From: Stenopsyche tienmushanensis
Taxonomy: Eukaryota > Arthropoda > Insecta > Trichoptera > Stenopsychidae
Assembly: GCA_008973525.1 (NCBI GenBank)
Contig: WACJ01000069.1
Location: 868,001 to 932,000 of the forward strand
Length of the DNA: 64,000 nt
Direction of reading: 5' to 3'
The position numbers and the translations under genes are program-made. Shown in pieces: positions 34,240-47,187 of this stretch. Position 1 is the stretch's first letter. Each line of letters starts with the position of its first letter. The notes under the pieces were generated by a model. It worked only from the letters and a program-made list of their open reading frames with translations. It searched no databases and was not told the origin of the DNA.

Positions 34240-37200
34240 GAATAAATACACGTTCAGATTTATTTTTACTCAAACGTATTAATTTTACATGTTATATACA
34301 GATTTCATTGATATTTTACCCTATGTTTTAAAAGTTTGGTTTATTTGATCTATTCAGCTCTGTAGATCACGTTTGCAATTTTTTGACAATTTTGAATAAT
34401 GTCGATGTCTTTCACAACAAGCCTTCAAATGAGTGTCTCAAATTGGATTTTAAATTTGATAGGAAACGTGTTTTAATTAAAAGCCGTTTTGCGACTATGT
34501 TGTGATGCTTGTCAAAGAGGAATCTCGAGCTTTTATTGCGTCGAGCAAGATAAGGCCTTTACGGGAGACTTCCGCAGGTAAAGATGTGGGAATATTGTCA
34601 AGACCGGAAACAAGATAGTGTTTGATATCCCGTCGAGAATCCTTGTCATTAGAAGGACGATCAATTCACTAGAATCATTGGAAGTATTTTCCAACAGTAT
34701 AAACGCATTAGAATTGACGCTTGGCGTAGCGTGAATTAACCGAGTCGACTAACGTGACTATGGATATTGCAATTATCCATTATGCTATTAGTAATAAAGA
34801 TGATAAAGAGCTTGTTCGTGAATTGAAAGTGTTTTTATAGCCCACAACGGTCTTGCTAATAGCTTTTCGCAATAAAATGCCGTATAAATATGCTAATACT
34901 ATCTGCAAATAAAAAGCGTGGAAAATATCGGATGGTATGGGATTTTGAGGAGCACTGGACGATTGAAGAAGTCGATGGCCATTTTAGTCGATCTGACAAA
35001 AGGATAAACGCTCGATTATTAGATTATACGTTGTTTGGAAGGGAAAAAAAACAGGGTTGGCATTACGTAACATTTTTCATTACGGCCCATTAAATTCGCC
35101 TTCTAGTTTCATATCTCTCTGTCACGATACACATCTCTCGCCTCGGAGATTTTATAATATTTTAGACACGTACCGAGTTTACGATCTAACTTTGGAGGTT
35201 CTCACGCGCCCCGCTAATACCCCAAGAGGAATTATACCATTTTTATTAATTTCTAAGAATACAATAATGGCGACAACAGGGAATAATAAACGCTTGTCAT
35301 TGAGCGGGAGGCATGTCGCAAGACAAAATGCAATCCCAACGCAAGAGCCTCTATTTTGTGGGGGAGACATTAAGATGGGACAGGTAGATAGATCAGGTCT
35401 CGTCAAAAGGTATCGCCCGATTTTTTCACAATGCGTCGCGTGTACTCTTTTTTTTACCTGGAAGTACGAAAACGGCCCAAATTGTGCCTCGGGGGCTGTG
35501 TTGAAAGAGGCACAAACATGTATAAGGCCTTTATGATGGGGAATGTTAAAATTTTTGTCAAGTTTATGACACTACGTGTCCTAATAACTCGGGCATTACA
35601 AGACGCGAGGGAGTAACTTGCTTATACGGCCACGGCTCCGGAACGTTTTAAAAGCCATCCCTTCGATTGCGCAATATCTCCGAATTTCGAGATTAAATCA
35701 CACTAAAACTGAATAAGGGCGTAAAAAATGCGTAAAATAATATAGGAGGTAAACGCACGTTTTAACCGAAACGTAAGCCGCAGAGACTCCTCGGGAAGAC
35801 GACGGGAATGGGAAACAAAATTCAGGATCAGTTTTTAACAACGTGAAATCGTAATTGGGTGATATTGTACATAAAATATAAGATTCTTTTTAATAAGCTT
35901 CCATTCATAGGACTTTTCAAGGATAAAATATATTATTGTAGGGACTTCAATAATTTAAAATGAATGGTCATTTTTGAATAGGAAAAGATCCAGTGAAGCG
36001 AAATTATCATAATTTTTAAATTCATTATAAAACTGGATCAAATGTTCGATTGGAAATATATCAATTGAATCCGAATTTGAGTTATATATTAACAATTAGT
36101 TTGGCTTCAATATTGCAAGACTATCTTGGAAATATATTTGGAAAATTTGAATCAAATATCAGAGCAAATATATAGAAACGATTGCTTGCAAATTTTAAGC
36201 ATTTTTTTCTTAGATTAACACAAAACGATCATGTTAAAATGATTAAGTGCATTTATAATTCGGAGCAATTAATAGCCATGAAAGGGAAAGAACTTGCTCA
36301 GGTCATAATCTGGGATGCAATTTTCGTACAAGATCACATTCGCTTATATTTTATGGAACATGATGAGAAAATTAATGCAAAATTTAATACTAAAAGGAGT
36401 CATTTAAAAATAATACTTTATTAAATCATGGCGGATAATTTTCAAATATGAGAAGATTCTATTCAACGTTTATCTGAACAATTGTTCAACAACAGAAAAA
36501 ATATATTTGCAGAAAGATTTGACATAGTTTATAACAATGTATATAGTGACTTATGCACAATTACCGGGACAATAGTCGTCTATCAATTTTCTAAAATCAC
36601 ACATATTTCAAAAGCAAGGCGACTTACTCAAGAGGATCCAACTATTTATTACATCTTTGTTTTGTTCTATTGTAACATGATTCTTAGTATAGCATTAAAT
36701 TATTGCAGTTTTGGATTGTTCTTTCATAACAGTATTCTTTGTTGAGTAACCTGTCGTGTGTCCATTGTGCGCGCAGGTAAAATGAAAACGTTCACGTTTA
36801 TTAATTTAACGTTTTGGAATCGCTGAATTGACAAAAATTTACAACTAGCCATTTCGTCTTTTGACATATGCATTATGCTGCGAAAAACAATGGAAACTGT
36901 GTCGAAATACGAGCCTCATTGTTCTTCATATCCTTTTTGCATTGTTTCATATACGGTTGCCTACTGGAAAGCGAGGACGGAACAAATCCTCGACAATGGA
37001 CAAAGTGTGTCCAGAGCTTAAAAATTTATGATCCTGCTGCTCGAGAATTGGGTCATTATGCCATAAAGTTTTTGTCTAAAAGGACTACTGTTCGAAAGCC
37101 ATCAGTCCTTGTGGGCCAAGGCTGTGGTCGTCATAAATCAATGTCTTTTAAGAAATGTTTCATTTTGCTGGAAGCAACGGGATGCTAATTATTTCCAAGT

Positions 37201-40200
37201 CAGCACAGTCGAAGAAGACGTTAGCTATCAAAGCAGTAGCCGATGATGGAAAAAAAATCAGAAAACGAATGGTGTGTTAATAAAAGCAGAACAATGTCTT
37301 GCATTTTGTTCACTTGGTATTGTAACGAATTTGAGCAAGAGCGTGTAATACAGAGAAATGACGTTTTCATGGTATATTCAGAGCAATTATGGCCATTGTT
37401 CGATTCGATTTTGGAGAATACTAAAAAAATAGACAATCATTAGAAGCCCCCCCATAGCTGGATTATAGTCATCTTCGACGAAATGTAACAGAAAATGCTT
37501 ATTAGCACTTTGAAATCTTGTATAGATGTATTTTATTAGAGTGATCTTATTTTTGTATATCTGTAATTCTGGCCTAGAGGTCCAATTGTATATCAAATTA
37601 TTAAAAGCTTCATACTCTTCTTCCATATTTGTAAGAATTCCGCATTTCTTACAAGTCAAGCTTCGAATCTATAAAAAATATATCATTAATGACTGATAAA
37701 TATTGATGAAAGTCATCCAAATTTCGAGATTGATGACTTCAAAGCTCAGCAATTGGCAATAAATATAATGGTTGTTCTTGCAGATATATTTGTATATTAT
37801 AAGTCATATTCCATCATTATAAGCATTTTATGAAATGGTTTATCTGTATATCATACAGGACATACGTACATTGGTCCATGAAATCCAGTTAAATGGAAGC
37901 AAACGTTTCTATTGTCATACGCGTGCCTTCTTCAAGATCTTTCAGATGAATGTACACTGAGTATTTCGAGTGTATCTGTAAACATACTTTGAGTGAATCA
38001 AATATGTTCATTTGAATATCCAAGAACGACTCGAATTTTATAGATGGGCAATAAAATATACGTGAGGGTTCTTCGGTATTAAAAACGAATAAATTATGAA
38101 ATTAAGGTATCTCTCTCGTTTTGGAGTGGACTTAAAACTTTCAAAAGTTCCAGTGTTGATAAGGGAGTGGCGCAACTTTCGCGCGCTATCAGACATTTTT
38201 CATCCCCTAACAATCGTCCTGGACGAGACGTTGAAGAATGATAATGGACTATGACGACTTTTGATTTAAACTAATTCATTAGTTTTCTCGTTTGTTATAA
38301 ACGTGGACGTTTTTGTCTTCCGTCTTTAATTCCGTACCTCATTTAAAAGCTATTAACAGTTTATGAATTCTCCCAGACATCTTCAATGCGGTCCGACTAA
38401 TTATCCACTTTTAAGAAATCGTTCGTCGATTTGTAAGTAATAAATCTTCGCGTTCTTATTGGACACACGATGGATACTTCTAAGGCCGTTTCGTACTTGA
38501 ATATGTTTATTTAAGAGTTTCCTGTTGGAGTACTCAAGACCTGTTTCAGCTACTGTATGGACTTGGTATGCTACTCAAAGCGGTTGAGTGTTTATACATG
38601 TATGAATGTGTATTTTTTTACTTTATTATCGACATTGTAGCTTTCAAGATGGAATGAAGTGCCTCAAATATGAATCGTAATTTTATGATTATCGTGATTG
38701 TTATTGATTTTTGCATTCAAATGAGATCGACTGAGCTATATTTTGGTCAAACAAAGTTACATACTATGATCAATTGAAGAGAGATAATTTTTTTTTTATA
38801 AAATTTTGAAAGCCATCTGTAGTAATTTTTCAAAACTTATTGTTTGTAAGTATCCAGTTGGATATCGATCAATATTTTTATCTCATAGGATTTTTTCAGT
38901 TTATCAGGTTTTCGGTACAGTTCCAATCTGAAGCCATGATTACAACCCTTATGGGAAATTCAGATTATCCGACGGATGTGTTTTAAAAATTAATTTATAA
39001 GACAGTTTGTGTTTAATCTATTGATAGGTTTTCACCCTAGGAAGCTAAAAATAAAGTATCTTAGCAGACTTTTGTTAGAACATACACAAGTCTGTTTAAG
39101 CCACGAGTTATGTTGTCATTTTGGCTTCTTCCCTTTGTTCAGCAATTTGTGAGGGTACTTGCCGGCAGGTGCCTAAGGTTATCGTCGGATACTTTTAATG
39201 AAGCCACGGAAGGCTCGTCCAACGTAAGAGTCAACAAAGCCTGAAGAAGACTGCATAAATCTTAATGCAAGGGGCGGTGCCTGGTTATATTGCCACCGGT
39301 CACGCGATCGCGAATATGTCATCGGCCATAACCTGACCATGGAAAGTGGAAGGAAGTTGCTCTAATAAAAGCATAATTAAAATGAGAATGCCTTTTTACG
39401 CCGACGGACGCAATCTAATTTATTTAATGTACCCCTAAACAAACAAACCACCCCGAAACTAATCGGAACGTGCGCGAATTTCAGATCATAAATTTATTAC
39501 GGCCAAAACGGCGAACATTGTTCATCCCTTTTTATGGCAAAAAGCGTAATAAATTAAGCGCCCCGAAAAAATTAGAGTAATACTTCCATAGCTATATTCA
39601 AACATATTTAACCCATATCGGATGAAGGTGACAAATTAGGAGCCATCCCGGAAATCTCGTGCTGTAGGTCCATGATGAGCTTTTTATGCGTCCCGAAAGT
39701 CGTTTCATGAAAAACTTCACGACCTTCCGGGAAAATGATTTTTTCCACCGGTTTTCATCCCTGTCCTTGCTCTTAATACGTGAATCAAATGGTAATGTGA
39801 TCTTCAGTCGAATATAAATTAAAAACGATTTAAAGCCCAACGACGACTTTTTAATATTCTGATCGAGAAGTACACTGTATATTATATTAATAAATATCAT
39901 TAATCATTTTAAATTTCAATTGAATAATTTTAATACCATTTTTAATCATGCAAATGTCATAATATCATAAAATATCATAATAGATGTGGATAATTTAAAA
40001 ATACAATAGATCAATATATCATTAGCATCATCATTATATTAAAGCAACAACTTCAATGAAGTAAGCTCATTTATAAAAAAAAGTTGTGGATCACTATTAT
40101 AAGTTCTTCTAAAAAATCATGACGTATTTATAAAAAGAATCTATTGTTCATTTTGGTACATCGATTGCAAATTTCAAAAATATTAACGCGATAATTGAAT

Positions 40201-41697
40201 AGTTCGCGTAAAAAGATTCGCTCATGTTTTTAATCATTGTAATAAATCTATATAGAGATATATTTATATCACAAGGAATATTGGTATATGAAGCTTATCG
40301 TTTTTATTGGAGCTTTTAATCATTCGAATAATGTTAGGGGATTAAAAGTGGTTAAAAATGCGTCATTGGTTTAAGATGGTTCTCTTGATCTGTAATATAA
40401 ATATTTTTCAAAATTGCTATTTTTGTGTTAACCAAATAAGGTAGATGATGAAAAACCCCCCAAATAATCTATATATATATATTGGCTTAAGAAGGGGAAG
40501 TTTGAATTATTGAAGAAAATATATTCAAATTTGAGTGAAAATTTGCCATAGCACTCATCAACTAAACGCTACGTTTAAAAATGTTGGAAAAATAATTGTA
40601 TTTGCCTTTTTTTAGAATGCCTTCAACTTAAAATTTAAGCAAGACTCAGGTGTAAATTCTCACTATTTTTTTGCTTCTAATAACAGGATATTTTGGATGC
40701 CGTAAAGTATTTAAGTGCTTTTCTCAAAGTTTCGGTAGCATTTGAATTATATGTCAGAGGAGGTGATCGATATTATTAAGTAAAGTGAATTAAATCGTTC
40801 ACATTACGATAACGTAATTGATACGGAGCTAAAAAGCTTTCTGCTCGGTAATTCCGAATAATGACGGGGTAAAATGCGACGTACACCAACACACTTAATT
40901 ATAGAGAAAAGGTGAATTTTTCATCCCTCCGTTGAAAACTACCCACCTGCTCGCGGCCAACGGGTTGTTCAAACTTTCCAAATGGACACTTAAATAATGT
41001 TTACAATCGCATGCATAATTCCTCCGTATAAATATGCAAATTAATTAAAACTGAAGAACTTCATTATGGATGTATTCAATTTTAACAGTGCTTAGTTGCT
41101 GAGCGGACCGGTTCCGCGTATTAAGACATTGTCCTAATGGCGGAGAGAACAAAATTTTCAACAATATTATGAGCATGAGGTCAAAACCATTTAGCATAAT
41201 GGCATTTTAAATATATGCGAGCAGAGCGTAATTAAATATGAATTATTTTAATTTAAATGAAAATTATTGGTTGAAGATCGGTTCTCGCTCGGGTGAAACT
41301 TGATTCTGACGGAAACGGGATGGCATAAGTGTTATCGAAAGACAGGTTAATTCAATTTCAGTTGCTACTAATTTTAATTAATCATCATTTGTGAGAGGAT
41401 GTGTTTCGTATCAAATATATTAATTTAGCACGCATATCCAGTTCGAATTTAAAAAAAATATTGATACAACTGAACGTCTATAAACATTTGTTACAGTTAC
41501 AGAACTCCTGTTTTTTCCCCAGTAAAATATGAGGCAGTTTAAGGTATGGACAAACTTAATTTTTTAAAATTTATTTTGCCTTATCTGGCACAAAATAATA
41601 TCAATTTCTTCAAATTTTGCTCGAATTTCAATGAGTAGTAAATCTTGTTTTGGTAGTCGATTAAATCATTTTTTTAATAAATATATTACTGATATAT
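34240..41697. other. Long unassigned noncoding block
   Basis: No gene or mobile element could be supported in about 7.5 kb. The longest frame in the window, 159 codons at 35057-35536 (plus), overlaps frames on both strands in a moderate-GC stretch (about 35080-35810) and shows no domain I recognise. Frames at 36182-36424, 36868-37188 and 37387-37659 are also unassigned. Moderate-GC stretches at 39180-39560 and 40770-41180 could be conserved noncoding DNA. Confidence 0.45.
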
Positions 41698-41699
41698 AC

Positions 41700-42048
41700 A
41701 TCACTCAATAAATTCGTAGGATGACAAAATATCCCACAAACTATCTTTGAGAGATCGTAAATTGAAGTTGCATGAGATAGTTGATACCACAAAGATATCA
41801 AAAGGCAGTATATTCACCATTTTACATCAATATTTGTCCAAGAGAAAGTTCTATTTGAAGTGGATACCGCGTTTCTAAACTCTAGAATCAAATCAGTAGT
41901 CAGCTGGTAATGTTTTGGCTACCGTATTTTGATTTCAGGATTATTCATCGATTACCTCGAGAAAGAAAAAACCATCAAAAGCGAATATTATATGGTGTTA
42001 TTGATAAAAAAGTGTAGTGAAAAAATCCTACGAACTTATTGAGTGATA
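41700..42048 (+). mobile_element. Deleted mariner-like element
   Basis: TA flanks both ends (41698-41699, 42049-42050). The left end CATCACTCAATAAATTCG and the right end, read inward, TATCACTCAATAAGTTCG are inverted repeats continuing through TAGGAT. Inside, a plus-strand frame from about 41744 to 41906 resembles the second helix-turn-helix of mariner transposases: LKLHEIVDTTKIS, GSIFTILHQYLS, then FYLKWIPRFL, comparable to the ISxGSVxxILHE..L...KWVPRLL pattern. At 349 bp, most of the transposase is deleted. Confidence 0.78.
41744..41906 (+). pseudogene. mariner transposase helix-turn-helix fragment
   Basis: The readable frame covers about 55 residues: DRKLKLHEIVDTTKIS followed by KGSIFTILHQYLSKRKF and YLKWIPRF, then a stop. 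This is the N-terminal DNA-binding half of a mariner transposase. No catalytic GDE, HDN or APSD block follows before the right terminal repeat, so the gene is internally deleted and cannot be active. Confidence 0.7.
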
Positions 42049-42371
42049 TATTACATAAAAGTGGTTCATACAGCCTTATCAGAAATTTCTAGTTTTGAAT
42101 CACACAATCCGCTATTTATGTCTGATCTGTGCCTCATTTCTCCAGATATCCAAGTTTAGATATTCTGCCGATATGATCAGCACATTTTTGACAGTCTCAT
42201 CAGGTTGTTCGGGATTCTAATCTTTAAGACGGTCCTTTATAGTTTTTTCCCGTTTATGTCATTATAAAATCTAATTATAATATCTAGCCCATTAATATGT
42301 GATGTAAATCGACTCTATATGCCTATATTTTCCTATTTTATGATTTGATTTGAATGAATTGATTTCATATA

Positions 42372-42535
42372 TACACGGGTCTGTTTATATGCTATATTTA
42401 GTTCCAAGGGGAGTCGCATAAAAAAATTCGCATAAAAAAGACTTGAATTAAATAGAAAATTGAGAGATAGGTTCCACTATTTTTAAAAACCGCATAACTT
42501 CAAATCAATGCGATAGAATGTCTGAAAAAATTACA
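42372..42535 (+). mobile_element. TA-flanked element, TTATGCG subfamily (family E2), one end only
   Basis: Starts TACACGGGTCTGTTTATATG and continues through GGGGAGTCGCATAAAA, AAGACTTGAATTAAATAG, GATAGGTTCCACTAT and CCGCATAACTTCAAATC. It matches in inverted orientation the right end of the copy at 48970-49635 and directly the left part of 44801-45319. The other end is missing, so this is a fragment. Confidence 0.65.
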
Positions 42536-44800
42536 TTAAGACATTCAAAAATTACATGCTAGCAGGAATATTATTTAGCTTATAATTTAAAAGCAACCAC
42601 ATTTTTTAAATATAAATTAAAGAAGTTTGAGGAGCTGTTCTCAAACATAACATGCCATTAAATATGCAAATACCAAAGTGACACCAATGCGCTACAATTA
42701 CAATACCTCGTGTATCATCAGTTGTGAAGACATATATTGATATTTTTTGTATTAATTATATTTTTAATGAATTTGTGTACATTTTGATTGTATTAATCGT
42801 TTGGATGGTCTGTGTACTTCAGCAGCGTTAATTACTGTTCATGATTTGCAAAAATTTCGATTGAAATTTGCTACTACGCAGACTACTGCCGCGCATCGAA
42901 CTGTTCTTGTTTCGACGTAATTGACGGTAATCGATTAGGATTTTTAAGTCGACGATCGCCGTGTGATTAAGTATGGCTGGGGATTGGATTCGAAATGAAA
43001 TTTCATTAGAACGTTGAAGGTTTTAATTAATTTGGGTCCCAAATTCGGAGGGGTAATATATTTGGTCGTGTCTGTGGGACCGACTGTACATGACAACTTG
43101 GAAAGTAAAAACAGTCGAACACCTGCCCCGCGCAATGTCCACGTTTCAGGAATTGGACCATCATGATAATAGCTTGGTGCCAATTTAGAACCCGAACCCG
43201 TAATTTTGGTGTGGAAGGAAGCATTACCGACTGATCGTTACCGATGGTTACACCTCTTTCGTGACCATCCAGGTAATCTAATTATATGCGACAACTGTCA
43301 TTCCTTTTTCCTCGAACGCCTAATGGATGTGAATCTAGCACCGGAGATAGAGGACAAGGTAAAAATAGACCTTAAAAACCTTTTAATTTCATACATTAGA
43401 TTATGTTAAAAAGGGTAATTTAAAATTGTGCTGCGGTTAACTTCCAGACCTATAAAAATCGTGTCTAAAAATGAATCATTGATATGATGCAGAAGAACAA
43501 ATTGGTAACACTTGACTTGGTGCACCCTGTATTTTTTTTTCTTGAAGAGTTGGTGGAATTTTAGAGAAAAAAATAATCATTTAAGCAAGAAAAAGGTTGG
43601 TAAACACTCATCAAGATAGTGAGAAAAACTATGTTTTGGTAGCATGTCTTACACGCCGCTTATGTAAATAAGGAAGTATTTAGGACGAGTGGCTAGGTTG
43701 AAAAATGCAAGGCCCGTTCGTGTTTTGAGACCTTATAAGTCATCTTTCACACGAGATTGTGGCGAATTTCACGACCTGGACAACGGCGAAGCCTTCGGGG
43801 CTGTTGCACTCCGGCTTATAACCAGATTCTTGTGAATTATAATAGCAACACATGTCGCATCTCCGTGGGATCTTCTTAATAACGGAGGTGGACAAATTTG
43901 ATACTTCACGCACCTGTCATCTTAATCTACGGCCACTTTGTGCCAAAAAGTGAGAAGGGGCTACCTGCTTTGGCGTTAAGGTATTTTTAATAAAGGATAA
44001 TGGGGTAATGAGATAAAGATGGACACGTTGGATGGAGCGAATTAAGTCATCCGCAGTCGGAGAGATATTAATAACGACGAATTTGCACAAAGAGAAATAT
44101 GAAATATTTATAATGCCATCTCATATAACAACATAATTTGGGCGAAATGTAATTAAGTTTTCAGGTTCAGTAGTGAAATATTTAATGGCGACGGAAACAT
44201 ATAGGTGTTTTAACGTTGGCAGTGACCAAGCAAAATGACCACGTTTTAGACTCTCGATCACATTTGCTTTGCAAATTTTATTTGCAAGTAACAATCAAGA
44301 TATTGATTTATTTTAGTACGTCAGAGATTGCAGATATGGATGGGATTATTATGTTGTTCGGTATGGCTCGAAATCTTGTTAAATTCCATATAAATCTGTC
44401 ATTTAAAACTCACTGATCTATCGAAATTGAGATTAAATCAATTAATCGATTTACTCCATTCAAATATATTTTAATAAGATTTACTTGAAGTCTAATCGCG
44501 CTAGCTAAAATTCAAGATTGTGCTAAAGAAAATTCCGAAAATGAAAATATCATTGTTTCAACAAAAATATTGTAATGTAGTTTTCCCTTAATTTAAACGA
44601 GTGACCGGTTTCGATCACTATACTCAGACGATCATCATCGAACTAACAGTCCATTCAAACCAAATAAGTATGATAAATTTAGCAACAAGCTTTAGTTATC
44701 ATTGGATATCAACAAAATAATACCAGTGACAGTTGCGTACATCATAACATTTTTGATTTTGTCGGTATCAAGGCATGTATTCTTAACAGTATTAAAGCAC
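42536..44800. other. Unassigned noncoding DNA
   Basis: No gene recognised. The stretch at about 42930-43300 is less AT-rich with overlapping frames on both strands and no motif. A short repeat K copy lies at 43497-43533. Confidence 0.45.
43497..43533 (+). repeat. Short repeat K, copy 2
   Basis: ACAAATTGGTAACACTTGA, then CTTGGTGCACCCTGTA, followed by a T run. It matches 25148-25185. The reverse reading TACAGGGTGCACCAAGT looks like a Tc1/IS630-type end, without a visible partner. Confidence 0.4.
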
Positions 44801-45319
44801 GTTAGATATGTTCCACGGGGAGTCGCATATAAAAAAAATCGCATAAAAAAGACTTGAACTACATAGAAAACTGAGGGATAGGTTCCATTATTCTTAAAAA
44901 TCGCATAACTTCAAATCAATGTGTTAGAATGTACCAAAAATGGCATAAAAAAGTTTTGAATATTTTGTGATCTTCAAGGGTCTTCAACATTCGATCACCC
45001 GATGCATTGCAACAAAATAACATTGATAGTCGATCTTTACATGTTTTAAATCCGCTTTTTTCAAATTTGGGAAATCATTTTTTAGATAAATCTTCGATCC
45101 AAATTAGTTTTTTTTTGCAATAAAGGATCTCTTAAATATGATGTAAATTTTGAGCTTAATTTTGTGTCATTGATGACTGATTATCTGATGACGATGAGGT
45201 TTTTTTATGCGCATTCGCATAAAAAAAGCTTTGTCTTCTATAGAAAACTAAAGGATAGGCTTCATTATTTTTGAAAATTGCATAACTTCAAAATTGCATA
45301 AAAAAAGACCCAAGTGTAC
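44801..45319. mobile_element. TA-flanked element, TTATGCG subfamily (family E2), eroded left end
   Basis: The left part has GTTCCACGGGGAGTCGCATA, AAAAGACTTGAACTACATAG and GGGATAGGTTCC, the right part closes AAATTGCATAAAAAAAGACC then CAAGTGTA. Both ends match the 48970-49635 copy, but the outermost 25-30 bp on the left are not recognisable. No coding frame. Confidence 0.65.
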
Positions 45320-45824
45320 TGAGCAATTTTCCTTGGAAAAGAGTGAAAAATTACCAAATAGTCTTCTGTTTTCTTCTTTTTCTGTTTTTCATCTGACTGA
45401 GATTGATTATATACCTTTTTAAGATAGTGAATTCATGTAAAAGATGTATAAATTTGCCTTTGAATCGTATAAAAATGAATAAATATTTTAGAAAAAAAGA
45501 TTTTTTCGTAAGCGGTCAAATGATTCAAGGAATTTCACGAGTCCAAGCAATTTGGCTGATATGAAGCGGCAAAGTGATTGCTACTGTTACTTGAGTGTTA
45601 TTGTTTGCTTAAATGGACAAGTCAAGTGTTGGGTCAACGAGTCCACGCAAGAGATGCTTTTTGTTTTGTAAATTGATACAGGAGTGGCGTGCAAATTATG
45701 GTGTGGTTAAAAAAGAAGTGGTTTTTGTGAATAAAACCAGATGCTAGACATAGTAGAGATTCATTCTGGAACACTTTTATGGTATGTGCAGTTGCAGTGG
45801 CAAAAAGAGCGATGGTAGCAATGC
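45320..45824. other. Unassigned noncoding DNA
   Basis: Nothing recognised in this 0.5 kb of AT-rich sequence. Confidence 0.5.
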
Positions 45825-46035
45825 AGCCATGGATCGGGCGAGTGCAGTCGGGTGAGGAGCGGTGGGCGGTTGTGCGTCACTCGCGAAGCTGACGAGGGCC
45901 GCTGCGGTCGTCGTCGAAGACTTCTTGGACAAGTGGACAGATCCACCTGCCGTCGGAGTGTCGAGTGGGGCGGAGGCGGGCGTGGCTACGGCCCTCGATT
46001 GAATATCCGGTCTTCGGCCCGACCAATAACAACAC
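45825..46035. promoter_or_regulatory. GC- and CpG-rich island, candidate promoter or enhancer
   Basis: A sharp rise in GC and CpG within AT-rich DNA. It contains GC-box or KLF-like GTGGGCGG, GGGGCGGAGGCGGGCGTGGC and repeated GTCGTCGTCG. A plus-strand frame of 132 codons starts at 45852 and passes through it; the arginine- and glycine-rich part comes directly from the CG-rich bases, and I see no domain. A promoter with a first exon is possible; a purely regulatory or compositional island is the alternative. Confidence 0.35.
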
Positions 46036-46860
46036 CGGCAACACGTTTCATTAACATATTCACACGATTAATATGTTCGCCAGGCGACTCCTTTGTCAGT
46101 TGGGGCGAAAAAACTCGAACACCTCTTTTTTCGCTTCACCATTATTTTAATTTATCGTGCGTAACTGGATACGGACGGGGGACACCGGCGAGGAGCATTC
46201 AGCTTCAGACGGCCATTCAAATGTTTGTACATATGTCATTTGTTGTTTAAACAACACGAGCGTTGAATTGACGGAACGACAAAGTAAGGCGTGATGTGAA
46301 ACGAAACTGGTGAGGCGAGATGACAAAGAGACGACCGGCAGATTTATTTATGACATGCCGGAGCTCTTCGGTTAATTTCTACAACCATAATCGCTTTTCG
46401 GGCTCGATTTACACCTCCGAAGAATCGTGGAATTACAACGTAGAACGCGTCAGCGGCTAAGGATTACACCTCAAAATTCCTTAAGAGATAGCTTATCTGT
46501 CTTATCGCATTAATACCACAGAACATTTTATGGAATATACGCCCAAATAGCTATGCGGACGAGACAAGTGATTTTCGGGTTTTGGTCACATTGATGTTTG
46601 GGATCGTCTTGAAATTCGACCCCTCAATTAATAAAGGATTAAGCCATTGGTGTATTGACGTTGACGATCATCGGCATTATGTTATATAACCGTGCTAAAC
46701 CAAAATCAGAACGTAATTTCGCCTCTTAAAATTAAATTATAATAAGTTATCCAAAGAAATCTATATTGCCGGTCATGATCAGAGTCTTACAAGAAATATC
46801 TTAAGATTTGGGAACAAGCTGAGTTTTTGTTTAAATTAGTCGTTTATACAAATAATGAAG
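46036..46860. other. Unassigned noncoding DNA
   Basis: No recognised feature. It stays moderately GC-rich to about 46450 and then returns to AT-rich sequence. Confidence 0.45.
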
Positions 46861-47039
46861 TACAATAGACTCTCAATTATCTGGGCTAATGCTGGGGAAG
46901 ATGGACACGGATAACTGGAAAATACGGATAATGTAAATCATCAAATGATTAATATATAATATCATATTTACAATGCAAATTTTTGATTTGATTTTAAATT
47001 TGATATCAAAATATATTTAAAAAAAACTGTAATTTTTGA

Positions 47040-47187
47040 GAATTAAAAAACAAATTTTGATTTTTTCTCAAAGCTTTATATTATAATGTTCAAAACCTCT
47101 TTGTTCAGCGTAATCTAGCAATGTTTAAACATAATTCAACGCCGTTTTTTGACTTATCTAATCACTGGTATCTTCTTCACTTATAGT
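47040..47187 (-). pseudogene. pogo transposase, extreme C-terminus
   Basis: Minus-strand reading gives a piece like ISQKTALNYV, stop, TLLDYAEQRGFEHYN. An ALxxxxTLLDYxEQ pattern after an acidic linker is the usual end of pogo/Tigger transposases. The preceding acidic stretch lies at 48107-48160 on the far side of the hAT insertion. Stops inside show it is dead. Confidence 0.6.

Noticed and set aside
35057..35536. Longest ORF of the window (159 codons, plus) as a gene
   Set aside because: No recognisable domain, overlaps other open frames on both strands in a GC-moderate stretch, and has no promoter or neighbouring gene context.
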